From Bradyrhizobium japonicum USDA 6 (GTDB lineage: Bacteria > Pseudomonadota > Alphaproteobacteria > Rhizobiales > Xanthobacteraceae), in NCBI RefSeq assembly GCF_000284375.1, contig NC_017249.1:8797001-8861000 (forward strand): a DNA stretch of 64,000 nucleotides, read 5' to 3'. Within the stretch, counting starts at the first letter, position 1; each line of letters starts with the position of its first letter. Positions 36,877 through 46,249 of this stretch are shown here, piece by piece. The translations under genes and the position numbers were made by a program. Under the pieces are notes generated by a model. That model searched no databases. It was not told where the DNA came from and worked only from the letters and a program-made list of their open reading frames with translations.

Positions 36877-37230
36877 ATGCAAGTCACGGCAGGAGCATCA
36901 ATCTTCGGCTACCAGCCTGCGAAGGCCGGCTCATCGACCGGTGCATCGAAGCCGTCGGTGACCGACAATGGTGGGCTTCCGCAAGCCAACGAGGATAGTG
37001 CATCGGGCGACAGCAGCGTCGTGCAGGAGTTCCTGAAATACGCGAAGATGAATCCCTTCGATCGTATGCGGGCTGCCATTCTGAAGAGCATGAATCTCAG
37101 CGAGGCCGACCTCGCCAACATGACCCCGGACCAGAGAGCGGCGGTGGAGCAGAAGATCCGGGACGCCATCGAAAAGCAGCTGGAGAAGAAGGACAAGCAG
37201 CCCGGCAGTCTGGTCGACCAGTCCGCGTAA
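36877..37230 (+). CDS. small hypothetical protein with charged helical C-terminus
   Basis: Protein of 117 residues from MQVTAGASIFGYQP (ATG 36877, GGGGGG upstream). A flexible Ser/Gly-rich first half precedes a helical second half (EFLKYAKMNPFDRMRAAILKSMNLSEADLANMTPDQRAAVEQKIRDAIEKQLEKK). Similar LxxMxPxxRxxVExKIxxxIEKQ tails occur in other small rhizobial proteins, but no function is known to me. It converges with the VirK-like gene. Confidence 0.65.
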   Translation: MQVTAGASIFGYQPAKAGSSTGASKPSVTDNGGLPQANEDSASGDSSVVQEFLKYAKMNPFDRMRAAILKSMNLSEADLANMTPDQRAAVEQKIRDAIEKQLEKKDKQPGSLVDQSA

Positions 37231-37240
37231 CGACCGCGCG

Positions 37241-37678
37241 TCACCAGTGGAATGTCGCGCCTTTTCCAATCTCGCAATCGAATGCCGTATCCTTGAGAAC
37301 GGCGTCATTGACGGCGTCCAGGATCATCGTGCGCGCCTCGATCCTGCCGTTTGGGTGCCCCCTGAACGACAGGAATTCCTTGACCGCCTTGTCCGGTCTC
37401 ACCGTGAAATGGGTCGTTGCAAAAGCGATCGTCCCGTCAGGCTGGATCATGTATCCGTCAAATCGCATGCTCGCCTTGACCAGAGGTCCCGCCGCGCCCG
37501 TGCCGTGAACTTGACAGGCTGAAAGGTCGACGAGCATGCGAAATTCCTTGCCATCGACGATCGCCTTGTTCAGCGCCGCATAGTCGGCGTTTCCGGGGTC
37601 GTCCGCGATCGCGGGGTGCGTCCAGAAGCTCGCCACGATCGCCAGAGCGGCGGCGCAGCTGCGCAGATCATTCGACAA
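37241..37678 (-). CDS. VirK-like exported protein
   Basis: Protein of 145 residues with a signal peptide (start MSNDLRSCAAALAIVASFWTHPAIA). The mature part matches the VirK family pattern (ALNKAIVDGKEFRMLVDLSACQV; GTIAFATTHFTVRPDKAVKEFLSFRGHPNGRIEARTMIL), with two cysteines (ACQV and FDCEIG). VirK is named from an Agrobacterium vir-region gene, but its function is not established. No other virulence genes are nearby. Confidence 0.72.
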   Translation of the reverse strand: MSNDLRSCAAALAIVASFWTHPAIADDPGNADYAALNKAIVDGKEFRMLVDLSACQVHGTGAAGPLVKASMRFDGYMIQPDGTIAFATTHFTVRPDKAVKEFLSFRGHPNGRIEARTMILDAVNDAVLKDTAFDCEIGKGATFHW

Positions 37679-37753
37679 ATGTGACTCCCAGGGTTGGCGG
37701 CTCTCGGCTGGACCTCGTTTCGCCGGAGCAGGCGTGCGATGACATTGGTTGCC

Positions 37754-38065
37754 CTAGCCGGCTCCCGACTCGAACTTCACCGCCTCATGATTGGTGATGA
37801 CTTCTCGAACGACCAGGGCATGCAGCTTCCGGGTGAAATCCGGATCGAGCCCGCTCTGTGCGGCGAGCATGCGAAGCCGCTTCAATTGCGCCGCTTCACG
37901 CCTGGGATCCCGGGACTCCAGTCCATGTCTGGCCTTGAGCTCCCCGATCGCATCGGTACAGCGAAAGCGTTCTGCGAGCAGGTGCACCATCGCCGCATCC
38001 AGATTGTCGATGCTGCGGCGCAGCCTGGCGAGATCGCTGGCAAACTCCTGGTCATCATCCGTCAT
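37754..38065 (-). CDS. chorismate mutase (AroQ type), last gene of the urease operon
   Basis: All-helical protein of 103 residues: [54 protein letters not shown]. The helix-1 Arg (RR.IDNLD), the KARHG lysine and DPRRE match the AroQ chorismate mutase active site, which converts chorismate to prephenate (or, in PchB relatives, isochorismate to salicylate and pyruvate). Its ATG overlaps the ureG stop as ATGA, so it is translationally coupled to a urease accessory gene, an unexpected partner. Confidence 0.8.
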   Translation of the reverse strand: MTDDDQEFASDLARLRRSIDNLDAAMVHLLAERFRCTDAIGELKARHGLESRDPRREAAQLKRLRMLAAQSGLDPDFTRKLHALVVREVITNHEAVKFESGAG

Positions 38066-38748
38066 CGATCGGCACCTCCGGGCAGCGCCGCGGCGGACAA
38101 TCCGCCCTTCTGCAGAATGAAACCCGCGATCTCATCGACACCCTGGCCACTCTTCAGATTGGAGAAGATGAACGGTCGCGCGCCTCGCATCCGCCGCGCG
38201 TCCGCTTCCATGATCTCCAGGTTCGCGCCCACCATGGGAGCCAGATCGATCTTGTTGATCACCAGCAGATCGGATCGCATGATCCCCGGCCCTCCCTTGC
38301 GCGGGATCTTCTCTCCTGCGGCGACGTCGATCACGTAGACGGTCAGGTCCGCAAGCTCCGGGCTGAAGGTGGCGGCGAGGTTGTCGCCGCCCGACTCGAC
38401 GAAGCAAAGCTCCGCGTCCGGAAACTTCAGGTTCATGTCGTGGATCGCGGCCAGGTTCATCGAGGCGTCCTCCCGTATGGCCGTATGCGGACAGCCACCC
38501 GTCTCCACCCCCATGATGCGCTCTGCCGCCAATGCCTGCGCGCGGGTCAGAATGAGCTGATCCTCCTTGGTGTAGATGTCGTTGGTGATGACGTAGATCT
38601 CGTAGAAGTCGCGCAGGTGCTTGCACAGCGCCTCCACCAGCGCCGTCCCGGAACCGACGGGACCGCCGATGCCGACGCGCAACGGCCCGTTGGTCGCCGC
38701 AATGCCGGGTCTGCGGAGAGACCTGCTCTCGCGTTCAATCGTCTTCAT
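38062..38748 (-). CDS. ureG: urease accessory GTPase UreG, P-loop lysine missing
   Basis: SIMIBI-class GTPase of 228 residues that delivers nickel to urease. [22 protein letters not shown] is the P-loop region, where the family has GSGKTALVEAL; the lysine codon is absent (an in-frame 3-base loss about 38651-38657). The other motifs are intact: [31 protein letters not shown] (with the CPH metal-binding site), FVESGGDN and LVINKIDLA. Loss of the P-loop lysine would normally abolish GTP hydrolysis. It overlaps ureF by 4 bp and the chorismate mutase gene by 4 bp. Confidence 0.9.
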   Translation of the reverse strand: MKTIERESRSLRRPGIAATNGPLRVGIGGPVGSGTALVEALCKHLRDFYEIYVITNDIYTKEDQLILTRAQALAAERIMGVETGGCPHTAIREDASMNLAAIHDMNLKFPDAELCFVESGGDNLAATFSPELADLTVYVIDVAAGEKIPRKGGPGIMRSDLLVINKIDLAPMVGANLEIMEADARRMRGARPFIFSNLKSGQGVDEIAGFILQKGGLSAAALPGGADR

Positions 38749-39443
38749 GACCGAAACAACCTCGTATACTGGAGCTCATGTGCGATGGACGCGAGCTCGA
38801 CCATCAGGCCCGCCGAACCGAGATCGTCGACCGTCTCGCGGCTTGCGATTTCACTGCGCGACAGGATCGGCAGCTCGAGCGCCGCGATGGCGAGCTGACC
38901 ATCGGTCTGACCGAGAGGCACCAATCGCACCCCCGCGCTCACCAGATTGGCGACATAGCTGTGCAGGAACGCCGGCAGCGCGATGTCGACGGCAATCCGC
39001 TCGCGCGCCGCTCGCGCTCCGAGCAGGACGGCCAGCACCGGCGGACATTTCGGATCCGAGAACATGTCCAGAATTCGATCCGGCCAGACACTGCGAAGGG
39101 TGGTAAGGCACGCAGACGATTGCTGAGCGGATTCGAGCACGAATTCGGATGTGCCGCGGGAAGCGGCTGCGAGTTCGGCCAGCTCCGGGAGCTGGTCCTC
39201 GGCGCCCTCGGCCACACATCGGTAGGCTTCGCTGAAGAAGATGGCTTCGTTTCGGCCGGAGCCGTAGCAAAGGTCGGCCTCGAGCCAATCGATCAGGCTG
39301 CGCCGATCGGAGACATAGCCGGCCTCCACGGCCCACTCCAGCCCGTGCGAGTAGCTGTAGGCCCCGTTCGGGAACGACGGCGAGAGCCAGCTCTGCAGCC
39401 TCAGGAACGCCAGCGCCGTTTGTCCATAACTCTGGTCTGTCAT
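38745..39443 (-). CDS. ureF: urease accessory protein UreF
   Basis: All-helical protein of 232 residues from [42 protein letters not shown] (ATG 39443), including the [16 protein letters not shown] family signature. UreF joins UreD and UreG to activate the urease apoenzyme. It starts only 23 bp after the ureC stop, leaving no room for ureE, which normally sits here. It overlaps ureG by ATGA. Confidence 0.9.
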   Translation of the reverse strand: MTDQSYGQTALAFLRLQSWLSPSFPNGAYSYSHGLEWAVEAGYVSDRRSLIDWLEADLCYGSGRNEAIFFSEAYRCVAEGAEDQLPELAELAAASRGTSEFVLESAQQSSACLTTLRSVWPDRILDMFSDPKCPPVLAVLLGARAARERIAVDIALPAFLHSYVANLVSAGVRLVPLGQTDGQLAIAALELPILSRSEIASRETVDDLGSAGLMVELASIAHELQYTRLFRS

Positions 39444-39466
39444 CGCACCACCATGCCGGCAACGCG

Positions 39467-41170
39467 TCAGTACATGAAATAGCGCTGCGCCATCGGGACC
39501 ACATTCACCGGCGGACACGTGAGGAGCCGTCCGTCGGCCCGCACCTCGTAGGTCTCGGGATCGACCTCCATGCGAGGCAGCGCGTCGTTGAGGATCATGG
39601 AATGCTTGCCGATCGATCGCGTGTTCGAGACCGGCAGGAGTTGCTTGGCCAGGCCCAGCTGTCTCGTCGTTTCGAGCGAGGCCTGACTGACGAAGGTCAC
39701 CGAATTTCTTCCGGGAGAACGGCCGAAGGCACCGAACATCGGCCGGTAATATTCCGGCTGAGGCGTCGGTATCGATGCATTGGGGTCGCCCATGATCGCG
39801 GCGACGATCATGCCGGACTTCAAGACCATGTCGGGCTTGATCCCGAAGAACGCCGGATCCCAGACGACGATGTCCGCGAGCTTTCCGACCTCGAGCGAAC
39901 CGACATGGCCTGACATTCCCTGCACGATGGCCGGATTGATCGTGTATTTCGCGACGTAGCGCCGCGCCCTGTAATTGTCGTTCTGCCCGGTCTCCTCCGG
40001 CAACCGCCCGAACTGCTTCTTCATCTTGTCGGCGGTCTGCCACGTCCGGGTGATCACCTCGCCGACGCGCCCCATCGCCTGGCTATCCGACGACACGATC
40101 GAGAACGCGCCGAGATCGTGCAGGATGTCCTCCGCGGCGATCGTCTCCTTCCGTATGCGGCTCTCCGCGAAGGCGACATCCTCCGGAATGCGCCGGTCCA
40201 GATGGTGGGTCACCATCAGCATGTCGAGCGCTTCGTCGAGCGTGTTCGCGGTGTAGGGGCGCGTGGGGTTTGTCGAGGCTGGAATGACGTTGCTCTCGCC
40301 GCAGACCTTGATGATGTCAGGCGCATGCCCGCCGCCGGCCCCTTCGGTGTGAGCCGCATGGATCGTCCTGCCCTTGAACGCGGCGATCGTGCGCTCGACG
40401 AACCCGCCTTCGTTCAGGGAATCGGTGTGGATCATGACCTGCACGTCCATGTCGTCGGCGACAGAGAGACAGCAGTCGATCGATGCGGGCGTTGCACCCC
40501 AATCTTCGTGCAGCTTCAGGCCACATGCGCCGGCTTCGATCTGCTCGACCAGGCCCGCAGGGACGCTCGCATTGCCCTTGCCGAAAATGCCGAAGTTCAT
40601 CGGGAATCCATCCAGCGCCTCGAGCATCCGATGGATGTGCCATGGCCCCGGCGTACAGGTCGTCGCCGTCGTTCCGGCGGCAGGTCCGGTGCCGCCACCC
40701 ATCATGGTCGTGACGCCCGAGAAAAGCGCCTCGTCGATCTGCTGCGGGCAGATGAAATGAATGTGCGTATCCATTCCGCCGGCGGTGATGATCTTGCCCT
40801 CGCCCGCGATGATTTCCGTCCCCGGCCCGATGATGATCGAGACACCCGGCTGTGTGTCGGGATTGCCCGCCTTGCCGATGGCGGCAATGAGCCCGTCCCT
40901 GATCGCGATGTCGGCCTTGACGATTCCCCAGTGATCGAGGATCAGCGCGTTGGTAATGACGGTATCGACCGCTCCCTGCGCGCGCGTGAGCTGCGATTGT
41001 CCCATGCCGTCGCGAATGACCTTGCCGCCGCCGAACTTGACCTCCTCGCCATAAATCGTGAGGTCCCTCTCGGGCTCGATGAACAGGTCGGTGTCCGCCA
41101 GGCGCACCCTGTCGCCGACCGTGGGGCCGAACATCTGCGCATAGGCCGCGCGGCTCATCGTGTGGGACAT
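39467..41170 (-). CDS. ureC: urease alpha subunit UreC, flap cysteine replaced by threonine
   Basis: Catalytic subunit of 567 residues. The Ni ligands are present: HIHFICPQQ, the carbamylated lysine in [24 protein letters not shown] and [16 protein letters not shown]. The mobile flap reads [23 protein letters not shown]; the usual MVCHHL cysteine (Cys319 in Klebsiella numbering) is Thr (codon 40208-40210). That cysteine is not strictly essential in Klebsiella but controls activity and thiol-inhibitor binding. [13 protein letters not shown] and the C-terminus [12 protein letters not shown] are normal. Hydrolyses urea to ammonia and carbamate. Confidence 0.95.
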   Translation of the reverse strand: MSHTMSRAAYAQMFGPTVGDRVRLADTDLFIEPERDLTIYGEEVKFGGGKVIRDGMGQSQLTRAQGAVDTVITNALILDHWGIVKADIAIRDGLIAAIGKAGNPDTQPGVSIIIGPGTEIIAGEGKIITAGGMDTHIHFICPQQIDEALFSGVTTMMGGGTGPAAGTTATTCTPGPWHIHRMLEALDGFPMNFGIFGKGNASVPAGLVEQIEAGACGLKLHEDWGATPASIDCCLSVADDMDVQVMIHTDSLNEGGFVERTIAAFKGRTIHAAHTEGAGGGHAPDIIKVCGESNVIPASTNPTRPYTANTLDEALDMLMVTHHLDRRIPEDVAFAESRIRKETIAAEDILHDLGAFSIVSSDSQAMGRVGEVITRTWQTADKMKKQFGRLPEETGQNDNYRARRYVAKYTINPAIVQGMSGHVGSLEVGKLADIVVWDPAFFGIKPDMVLKSGMIVAAIMGDPNASIPTPQPEYYRPMFGAFGRSPGRNSVTFVSQASLETTRQLGLAKQLLPVSNTRSIGKHSMILNDALPRMEVDPETYEVRADGRLLTCPPVNVVPMAQRYFMY

Positions 41171-41182
41171 GTCTTCCTCACC

Positions 41183-41521
41183 TTATTCGTTGGCGCCGGA
41201 CGCACCGGTCCCTGATTCCAGAGGTCCCATCACGCCGCCGCTGAAACCGTAGATGCGCCGCGCTCCGGCAAACGGGATCAGCGAGACCTCGCGCGACTGG
41301 CCCGGCTCGAACCGCACGGCCGTCCCGGCCGGGATATCGAGGCGGCATCCACGAGCGGCTGAGCGATCGAACACGAGTGCGGCGTTCACTTCGGCAAAGT
41401 GATAATGGCTGCCCACCTGGACCGGCCGGTCGCCGGTGTTGGCTACGGCAATCGATGGTCCGGTCCTGTCCCCGTTCAGGACGACGTCGCCGTCAGCCGG
41501 AATGACCTCCCCCGGAATCAT
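41183..41521 (-). CDS. ureB: urease beta subunit UreB
   Basis: Protein of 112 residues from [21 protein letters not shown] (ATG 41521). Contains [17 protein letters not shown] and [26 protein letters not shown], the urease beta signature. The ATG overlaps the upstream ureJ stop as ATGA. It is 12 bp before ureC. Confidence 0.93.
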   Translation of the reverse strand: MIPGEVIPADGDVVLNGDRTGPSIAVANTGDRPVQVGSHYHFAEVNAALVFDRSAARGCRLDIPAGTAVRFEPGQSREVSLIPFAGARRIYGFSGGVMGPLESGTGASGANE

Positions 41522-42096
41522 GCCACGCCTCCGAGCAGCAGCAGCCCGACAAGCCCGGCGCATACGCCCGCCGCGCGAAGCAAACTTCTTCTGGCCGCGT
41601 TTCCTCCTGAAAACCCGATGACCATGCCGGTCAGGAGAAGAGTGGCGGTCGCCGTCGTGAAGCCGATCACGTAGGGAACGAGCATCGAGGCGGCTTCAGT
41701 TCCGTGAGCGTGACCATGGAAGAACGCGAACAGGCCGACGGCCGCCGCGCCCAGCATGACGGGCATCCTGAATTCGAACGCAACGAACGCTCCCAGCGCC
41801 ACCACCGAGAGGCTGATCGCCGCCTCCACAAAGCCCATCTGAAGTCCGGCGCTTGCCGCGGCGAAGCCGCCCAGCATCGCGATCAGAAAGGTCAGCGGCC
41901 ACACCGCTCTCGCGGATCCGCCCACGAGCGCGCTCCACGTTCCCACCAAGGTGATCGCAATCAGATGATCGGCACGGCTGAACGGATGGACGAGGCCGGC
42001 GTCGAACGAACTGCCCGCGCCCGGAATGGGATGAGCGAGCGCCGGCGCGGCAAGCAGACTCAACGCGGCGACGCAAATCGGAATGATGCGCATCAT
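41518..42096 (-). CDS. ureJ: HupE/UreJ family nickel permease inserted between ureA and ureB
   Basis: Protein of 192 residues with a cleavable-type N-terminus ([26 protein letters not shown]) and five to six transmembrane helices. The family metal motifs are visible as AHP (about 21-23), [13 protein letters not shown] (about 36-48) and FFHGHAHG (about 125-132). HupE/UreJ proteins admit nickel for urease or hydrogenase. Its position between ureA and ureB is unusual and makes it part of the core operon; it may partly compensate for the missing UreE nickel chaperone (inference). Confidence 0.87.
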   Translation of the reverse strand: MMRIIPICVAALSLLAAPALAHPIPGAGSSFDAGLVHPFSRADHLIAITLVGTWSALVGGSARAVWPLTFLIAMLGGFAAASAGLQMGFVEAAISLSVVALGAFVAFEFRMPVMLGAAAVGLFAFFHGHAHGTEAASMLVPYVIGFTTATATLLLTGMVIGFSGGNAARRSLLRAAGVCAGLVGLLLLGGVA

Positions 42097-42102
42097 CAGC
42101 TC

Positions 42103-42405
42103 CTATCGGATCGGGTTGTGCACCGGGACAAGCTTGGTCCCGTCCGGAAACGTTGCCTCCACCTGAATCTCGCGGATCATTTCCGGGATGCCCTCCATGA
42201 CCTGGTCGCGGCGCAGCAGCCGGCCGCCCTCGGACATCAGATCCGCGACCGATCGCCCGTCGCGGGCGCCTTCCATGATGGCATCCGAAATCAGCGCGAT
42301 GCTCTCGGGGTAATTCAGCTTGACGCCGCGCGCGAGCCGGCCGCGCGCAACGATCGCGGCGAGGGCGATCATCAGCTTGTCTCGTTCCCGTGGCGTCAGA
42401 TTCAA
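42103..42405 (-). CDS. ureA: urease gamma subunit UreA (TTG start)
   Basis: Protein of 100 residues, [40 protein letters not shown], typical of urease gamma. No ATG precedes the conserved NLTPRE. The TTG at 42405 has GGGAGGA 6 bases upstream and gives the canonical length, so a TTG start is very likely. It ends [19 protein letters not shown] as expected. Confidence 0.92.
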   Translation of the reverse strand: MNLTPRERDKLMIALAAIVARGRLARGVKLNYPESIALISDAIMEGARDGRSVADLMSEGGRLLRRDQVMEGIPEMIREIQVEATFPDGTKLVPVHNPIR

Positions 42406-42431
42406 GATGCTCCTCCCACTTGGCCGCGCTG

Positions 42432-43223
42432 CTAACAGGACCACATCTTCGGCACTCCGAAGAGACCGGATCCGAGCTCATGGTTGAGTTGATCGAGGAA
42501 GCGGCGCAGACCTCGCCTGAGATCCACGCTCGCAATCGCGGCGACCCGGACCACGATGATCGCGCCCACGATCGTGACGCCGCACGCGCATTCCAGCGAC
42601 GCACCGATCTCGCGCAATCTCTCGAGCCGGGCCTCGAGACCCGGACCGAAATAGATCATGGTCGCGATCGCCTTCCAGTTCGAGAGCAGCGCCGTCTTCC
42701 GAAGCTGCAGGAGCGCCTGGTCGGAGGCGAGGAAACCATCTGCCCATACCAGGCGGCCGTCGACCCTGACGCGCCAACTGTCCAGGATATGTCCGGCGAG
42801 AACCTCCTCGCCGCTCTCGATGCGGCCGAGAACCAGCCACTCGAGGGCGATCAATTCGGCGCCCGAGCTCAGATCGATCTCGGTCTGCCGCGCGATGCGC
42901 GCCTGGTTGAAGACGATCGTCTCTTGCGGAAGCCACGCAAGCCGGGCATTTCCCTCAGCCCTTAGCCGCGTCCGGATTCGGGCAGGCCGATCCAGCGCCC
43001 GATAGACCTTCTCCGCGGCCTGCGTGGTCACCGCGACCGACGCATTGCCTTGAGCGACCACCTCGATCCTGATCTCGTCGCCGCCTGCGACGCCGCCCGA
43101 GGTATTGATGAGGACCGCCTCCTTGCGCCGACGATCATCGACATTCGGGAAGGCAACGGCCATCGGAAACTTCTGATAGACGTCGATGATCTCCGTGCCG
43201 TTCGCGGCGCCGGAGAACACCAC
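42432..43223 (-). CDS. ureD: urease accessory protein UreD (N-terminus uncertain)
   Basis: The open frame starts at GTG 43223 and gives 263 residues with the UreD core ([54 protein letters not shown]). The conserved part clearly begins earlier: the same frame upstream reads [18 protein letters not shown] but has no start codon before an in-frame TGA. A neighbouring frame from ATG 43342 (MFEAIHERSRG) would join if one C were added near 43265-43270. So the annotated 5' end is probably false, due to a base missing in the sequence or a real lesion. UreD scaffolds the UreFG activation complex. Confidence 0.85.
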   Translation of the reverse strand: MVFSGAANGTEIIDVYQKFPMAVAFPNVDDRRRKEAVLINTSGGVAGGDEIRIEVVAQGNASVAVTTQAAEKVYRALDRPARIRTRLRAEGNARLAWLPQETIVFNQARIARQTEIDLSSGAELIALEWLVLGRIESGEEVLAGHILDSWRVRVDGRLVWADGFLASDQALLQLRKTALLSNWKAIATMIYFGPGLEARLERLREIGASLECACGVTIVGAIIVVRVAAIASVDLRRGLRRFLDQLNHELGSGLFGVPKMWSC

Positions 43224-43453
43224 GCGAGCTTCCCCGACGGCGCGCTGCAGATCGAATTTTCCGTGGCGCCCTGCCCTTCTCCCGGATGGCCGGGATGAGT
43301 CGCGGATGGACCGCGAGAGCGCTCGTGAATTGCCTCAAACATCCGTCTCGGGGCTCATGATTGACCGTGTGTGTCTCGCATGCCGGCGAGGGAGAGGCCG
43401 GACGCGGAGCGGCAATGCCGGCCACGCCCGGACCTCGTGTCACGAAACCGGGA

Positions 43454-44728
43454 TCAGAAACCCGCAAGACCCTGGGAGCCGTTGTACGGGATCTTGACGC
43501 TGCCGATCTCCTTCAGCGAACCGTCCGGCTGGGTGCCGTAGCTGACCAGCTTCGAGGCGTTGCCATAGATCTGATAGAGATAGGCGCCGTCGGGCGAGAT
43601 CCAGCTATCGCTGGGACCGCTCGTGACGGTTCCGTTCAATCCCCTCGCGGTGCCGTCGCCGGGGACCTTCGGACACGCCGGATCGCACGCAATCTCCAGA
43701 CCGCTGCCATTGATGCGGTAGCTGCTGATGTTGCTGTAGCCGAAGTTCGTCGCGTAGATCGTGCGATCATCGGGCGCGATGGCCAGCCAGCACAGCTCGG
43801 ACGGCAGGCCCGCGCTGGTGTCGATCTTGACGAGCGGGCCGATCTTGATCGAGCCGTTCTTCTCGATGGTGCAGATGGAGCATCCGTCGCCGACGGCATA
43901 GCCGATCACGAACGTATTCGGACGCTGATTCAGGAACGCGATGTAGAACGGAGAACCGCCCTTCGCATCGTAGAACCTGGCCGTGCCGAGAGAGCCGTCC
44001 TTTTGCAGAGCGAACACGGCGAGGCCGTCCGGATCCGGTGCATTCGACGCGATCGAGTGCAACGCGCCGCCGGCGCGCTGGACCCAGAGAATCGGCGAGC
44101 CGTCGGGATACAAGCCGGTGAGCGCGATCGGCTCATCGAAAGTGGTGCCTACAAGCACAAGCTCCTCGTTGGGCGAGACCACGACCATGGTGGAGACGCG
44201 GTTCCGCTTGCTGTACGTGTTCACCGTGTATCGCTCGGGCCGCGTCTTGAGCATGCCCTCGGCATCGACCGACATCAGCCGAAGATGATCCGGTCCGAAC
44301 GCGTGCAGCACGAAGAGGGTGCGCGTCGACGGAGCGAAAGCCAGCGATTTGGCCGTGCCGCTCCTGCCCTCGACCGGGTTACCGGTCGACTTCACGTCGA
44401 GCAGCGTGAGACGACCGTCGCTCTCCAGGCGGAAGCTCGAAACGGAATTGTCGCCGCCATTGGTTGCAAACAAGAAGCGCCGATCGGATGTAATGATGAC
44501 GCTTCCCGCACCCTCGTAGGAGTTGGGCGCGCTTTCCTGGCCGCTGATCGGCTTGAATTCACCGGAGCCGGCGCCGCCCGTCTTGATACGCGCGACCTCG
44601 GCCAGCTTGCCGTCCGCCTGCCGCTTGTAGTGAATAATGGCGTTATCGATCTCGTTGGTCTGGATATAGAGATGGCCGGTCTGCCCCTTCGACATTCCCA
44701 TCTCGCTCGTCGTCGCCTCTTTAGCCAT
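43454..44728 (-). CDS. beta-propeller protein of the lactonase/YVTN family
   Basis: Protein of 424 residues from MAKEATTSEMGMSKGQTGHLYIQTNE (ATG 44728, GGAG at good spacing). Repeated blades read like 6-phosphogluconolactonase-type propellers (SVIITSDRRFLFATNGGDNSVSSFRLESDGRLTLLD; KSLAFAPSTRTLFVLHA; DDRTIYATNFGYSNISSYRI). There is no signal peptide. It follows two cytochrome P460 genes (62-bp gap) and precedes ureD on the same strand. The substrate is unknown. Catalytic lactonase activity is not assured, as many members are scaffolds. Confidence 0.8.
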   Translation of the reverse strand: MAKEATTSEMGMSKGQTGHLYIQTNEIDNAIIHYKRQADGKLAEVARIKTGGAGSGEFKPISGQESAPNSYEGAGSVIITSDRRFLFATNGGDNSVSSFRLESDGRLTLLDVKSTGNPVEGRSGTAKSLAFAPSTRTLFVLHAFGPDHLRLMSVDAEGMLKTRPERYTVNTYSKRNRVSTMVVVSPNEELVLVGTTFDEPIALTGLYPDGSPILWVQRAGGALHSIASNAPDPDGLAVFALQKDGSLGTARFYDAKGGSPFYIAFLNQRPNTFVIGYAVGDGCSICTIEKNGSIKIGPLVKIDTSAGLPSELCWLAIAPDDRTIYATNFGYSNISSYRINGSGLEIACDPACPKVPGDGTARGLNGTVTSGPSDSWISPDGAYLYQIYGNASKLVSYGTQPDGSLKEIGSVKIPYNGSQGLAGF

Positions 44729-44790
44729 CTCTCGCTCCTTTGATGATTGGCTTTGGTAAATCGAATGACTTTCGGTGACCTGCACCATCG

Positions 44791-45372
44791 CTATGGCTTC
44801 AACGGAGGGTATCCATCGATGTAAACCCAGTCGGACGCCCGCACGGGCACATGGCATGCCTGGCATTGGGCCCTGTAATTCGTCGTCGTCGTTTTCGAGC
44901 GATCGCCCGCGTCGAACCAGGACCATCCCCAGCCGTCGCCCCATAACGCGCTCTCCGGGTGACGGTTCGCGGTGTCCTTCACCATCACGAACCATCCCTT
45001 CAAAGCATCGGCGCGGCTGACGGTGCCGGTCGTCATTTCAGAGGTTGCCGCCTTGAACACTTCCTTGACCAGCACCGCACCGTCCGGGAAGCGCTTGTCC
45101 TTCCGATAGGCGTCGATCACTCCAGGCGAGGCGTACACGACGTGAAGCTCCTTCGAACCGTGAGTGTCGCCTGCCGCAATCGCCCAGCTTCCGAGGAGCT
45201 GATAGGTCGTACGATAATCATCGGGTACGTGCAGATGTCCGTCGCGGTCGGCGACACTCGCACCGGTCGAAACACCATCCGCCGCGTTCGCCCGCAGCTG
45301 TGACTGCGTGACCGCGGCCGCGATCCCAAGGATCACGATGATGGCGACGCAAGCGGCTTTGAGGATTTTCAT
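44791..45372 (-). CDS. cytochrome P460 family periplasmic haem protein (copy 2)
   Basis: Protein of 193 residues with a signal peptide (MKILKAACVAIIVILGIAAAVTQSQ) and a single c-type haem site CQACH near the C-terminus (about 172-176). P460 proteins carry a lysine-crosslinked haem and oxidise hydroxylamine; candidate lysines lie in the KEVF and RKDKRFPDGAVLVKE segment. It lies 24 bp after the first P460 gene, with which it shares the pattern Y.PG....Y.K...FP.G...KE. Confidence 0.82.
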   Translation of the reverse strand: MKILKAACVAIIVILGIAAAVTQSQLRANAADGVSTGASVADRDGHLHVPDDYRTTYQLLGSWAIAAGDTHGSKELHVVYASPGVIDAYRKDKRFPDGAVLVKEVFKAATSEMTTGTVSRADALKGWFVMVKDTANRHPESALWGDGWGWSWFDAGDRSKTTTTNYRAQCQACHVPVRASDWVYIDGYPPLKP

Positions 45373-45396
45373 GCCGATCTTCCGCCGATTACGCGG

Positions 45397-46005
45397 TCAC
45401 CGCGCGTCCTTGTTGTCCAGCAGCGGATAGAACTGGGTCCAGACCTCATCCTTCTTGGCGTTGGCGATATGGCAGTAGGCGCACTCGTCCTTCGACTTCA
45501 CCTTGGCCATCGGCGCCTTCGGTTCGTGGTGATTGAAGTTGAAATAGCCCCACCCGTTGGTGTCGGCGAAGCGCTTCGAGTCCTTGACGGTCACGTCGGC
45601 GCCGTTCCACTTGCCCGGGAAGTAGCCACGCCCCGACGCTTCCGTTCGCGAGCCGTCGGCGTTCTCCTGCGGCAACGTCAACTGCAGCTCCTTGAACAGG
45701 ATCGTCCCCTCGGGGAATTCGCCGGTCTTCTTGTAGATCGCGTACGAGCCCGGCTCGATATAGACGTTGTGGAATTCCGGGAAGTTCGCCTGTCCGCCGT
45801 TGAGGGCATTCGGCGTCAGCGGCGAGCCGACATAGACCCACTCGTGGAAATTCTTCGGCAGGAGCAACTGCCCGTCCGCGGTGTATTCCGGCAGATAGCG
45901 CGTATTGCTCTGGGCATTGCTATCCTTGAGCGATCCGAAGAACAGGATCGTTGCGACCGCGCTGCCTACGATGACCGCCGCTGCTGCCTGGACTCTCACG
46001 CGCAT
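45397..46005 (-). CDS. cytochrome P460 family periplasmic haem protein (copy 1)
   Basis: Protein of 202 residues with a signal anchor (RVQAAAAVIVGSAVATILFFG) and a CAYCH haem-binding site (about 178-182). VYIEPGSYAIYKKTGEFPEGTILFKELQL is the P460 core. Likely role: periplasmic hydroxylamine or NO-related redox chemistry (family knowledge). Its ATG (46005) overlaps the 3' end of a small ORF (45996-46169) related to one upstream of the amidase gene. First structural gene of the P460-lactonase-urease run. Confidence 0.82.
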   Translation of the reverse strand: MRVRVQAAAAVIVGSAVATILFFGSLKDSNAQSNTRYLPEYTADGQLLLPKNFHEWVYVGSPLTPNALNGGQANFPEFHNVYIEPGSYAIYKKTGEFPEGTILFKELQLTLPQENADGSRTEASGRGYFPGKWNGADVTVKDSKRFADTNGWGYFNFNHHEPKAPMAKVKSKDECAYCHIANAKKDEVWTQFYPLLDNKDAR

Positions 46006-46169
46006 TGTCTTCTCCCGCGACTGCGGCCGAACGCGCGAGGCGCCGGCACGATTGACCTGTCGAGAGAGGACTTAGCCAGTCGTGGAAGATCCTGCGCGCT
46101 GGGGATTGCTTCCGCTTTGGCCATCTTGATGCATTCCGTTCCAAACTCGCGATCGGTGTAGGCATTCAT
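45996..46169 (-). CDS. small ORF upstream of cytochrome P460, related to the one upstream of the amidase
   Basis: The 57-residue frame from ATG 46169 (MNAYTDREFGTECIKMAKAEAIPSAQ...) ends 10 bases inside the P460 gene, so the two could be translationally coupled. Eleven of 15 residues in ECIKMAKAEAIPSAQ match ECIKIAKDEAITAAQ in the 47811-47933 ORF. There is no clear Shine-Dalgarno, and the C-terminal part looks less protein-like. It may be a leader peptide, a micro-protein, or the coding image of a conserved DNA element. Confidence 0.4.
   Translation of the reverse strand: MNAYTDREFGTECIKMAKAEAIPSAQDLPRLAKSSLDRSIVPAPRAFGRSRGRRQCA
46091..46136 (-). repeat. 46-bp upstream element, copy A (before cytochrome P460)
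   Basis: Aligns without gaps to 47849-47894, matching at 37 of 46 positions by hand count. The longest identical block, read on the plus strand, is ATCTTGATGCATTC, with GATTGCTTC and CCTGCGC also identical. It lies about 85 bases upstream of the P460 start. It coincides with the conserved part of the small ORF. Confidence 0.7.
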
Positions 46170-46249
46170 GCTCGAAGCAGGACACGCAGCCCTATCGGCA
46201 CCGCGATCGCGGCGCGGACGGCGAAGGAGACGACCGAGTGGGTGCGAGG

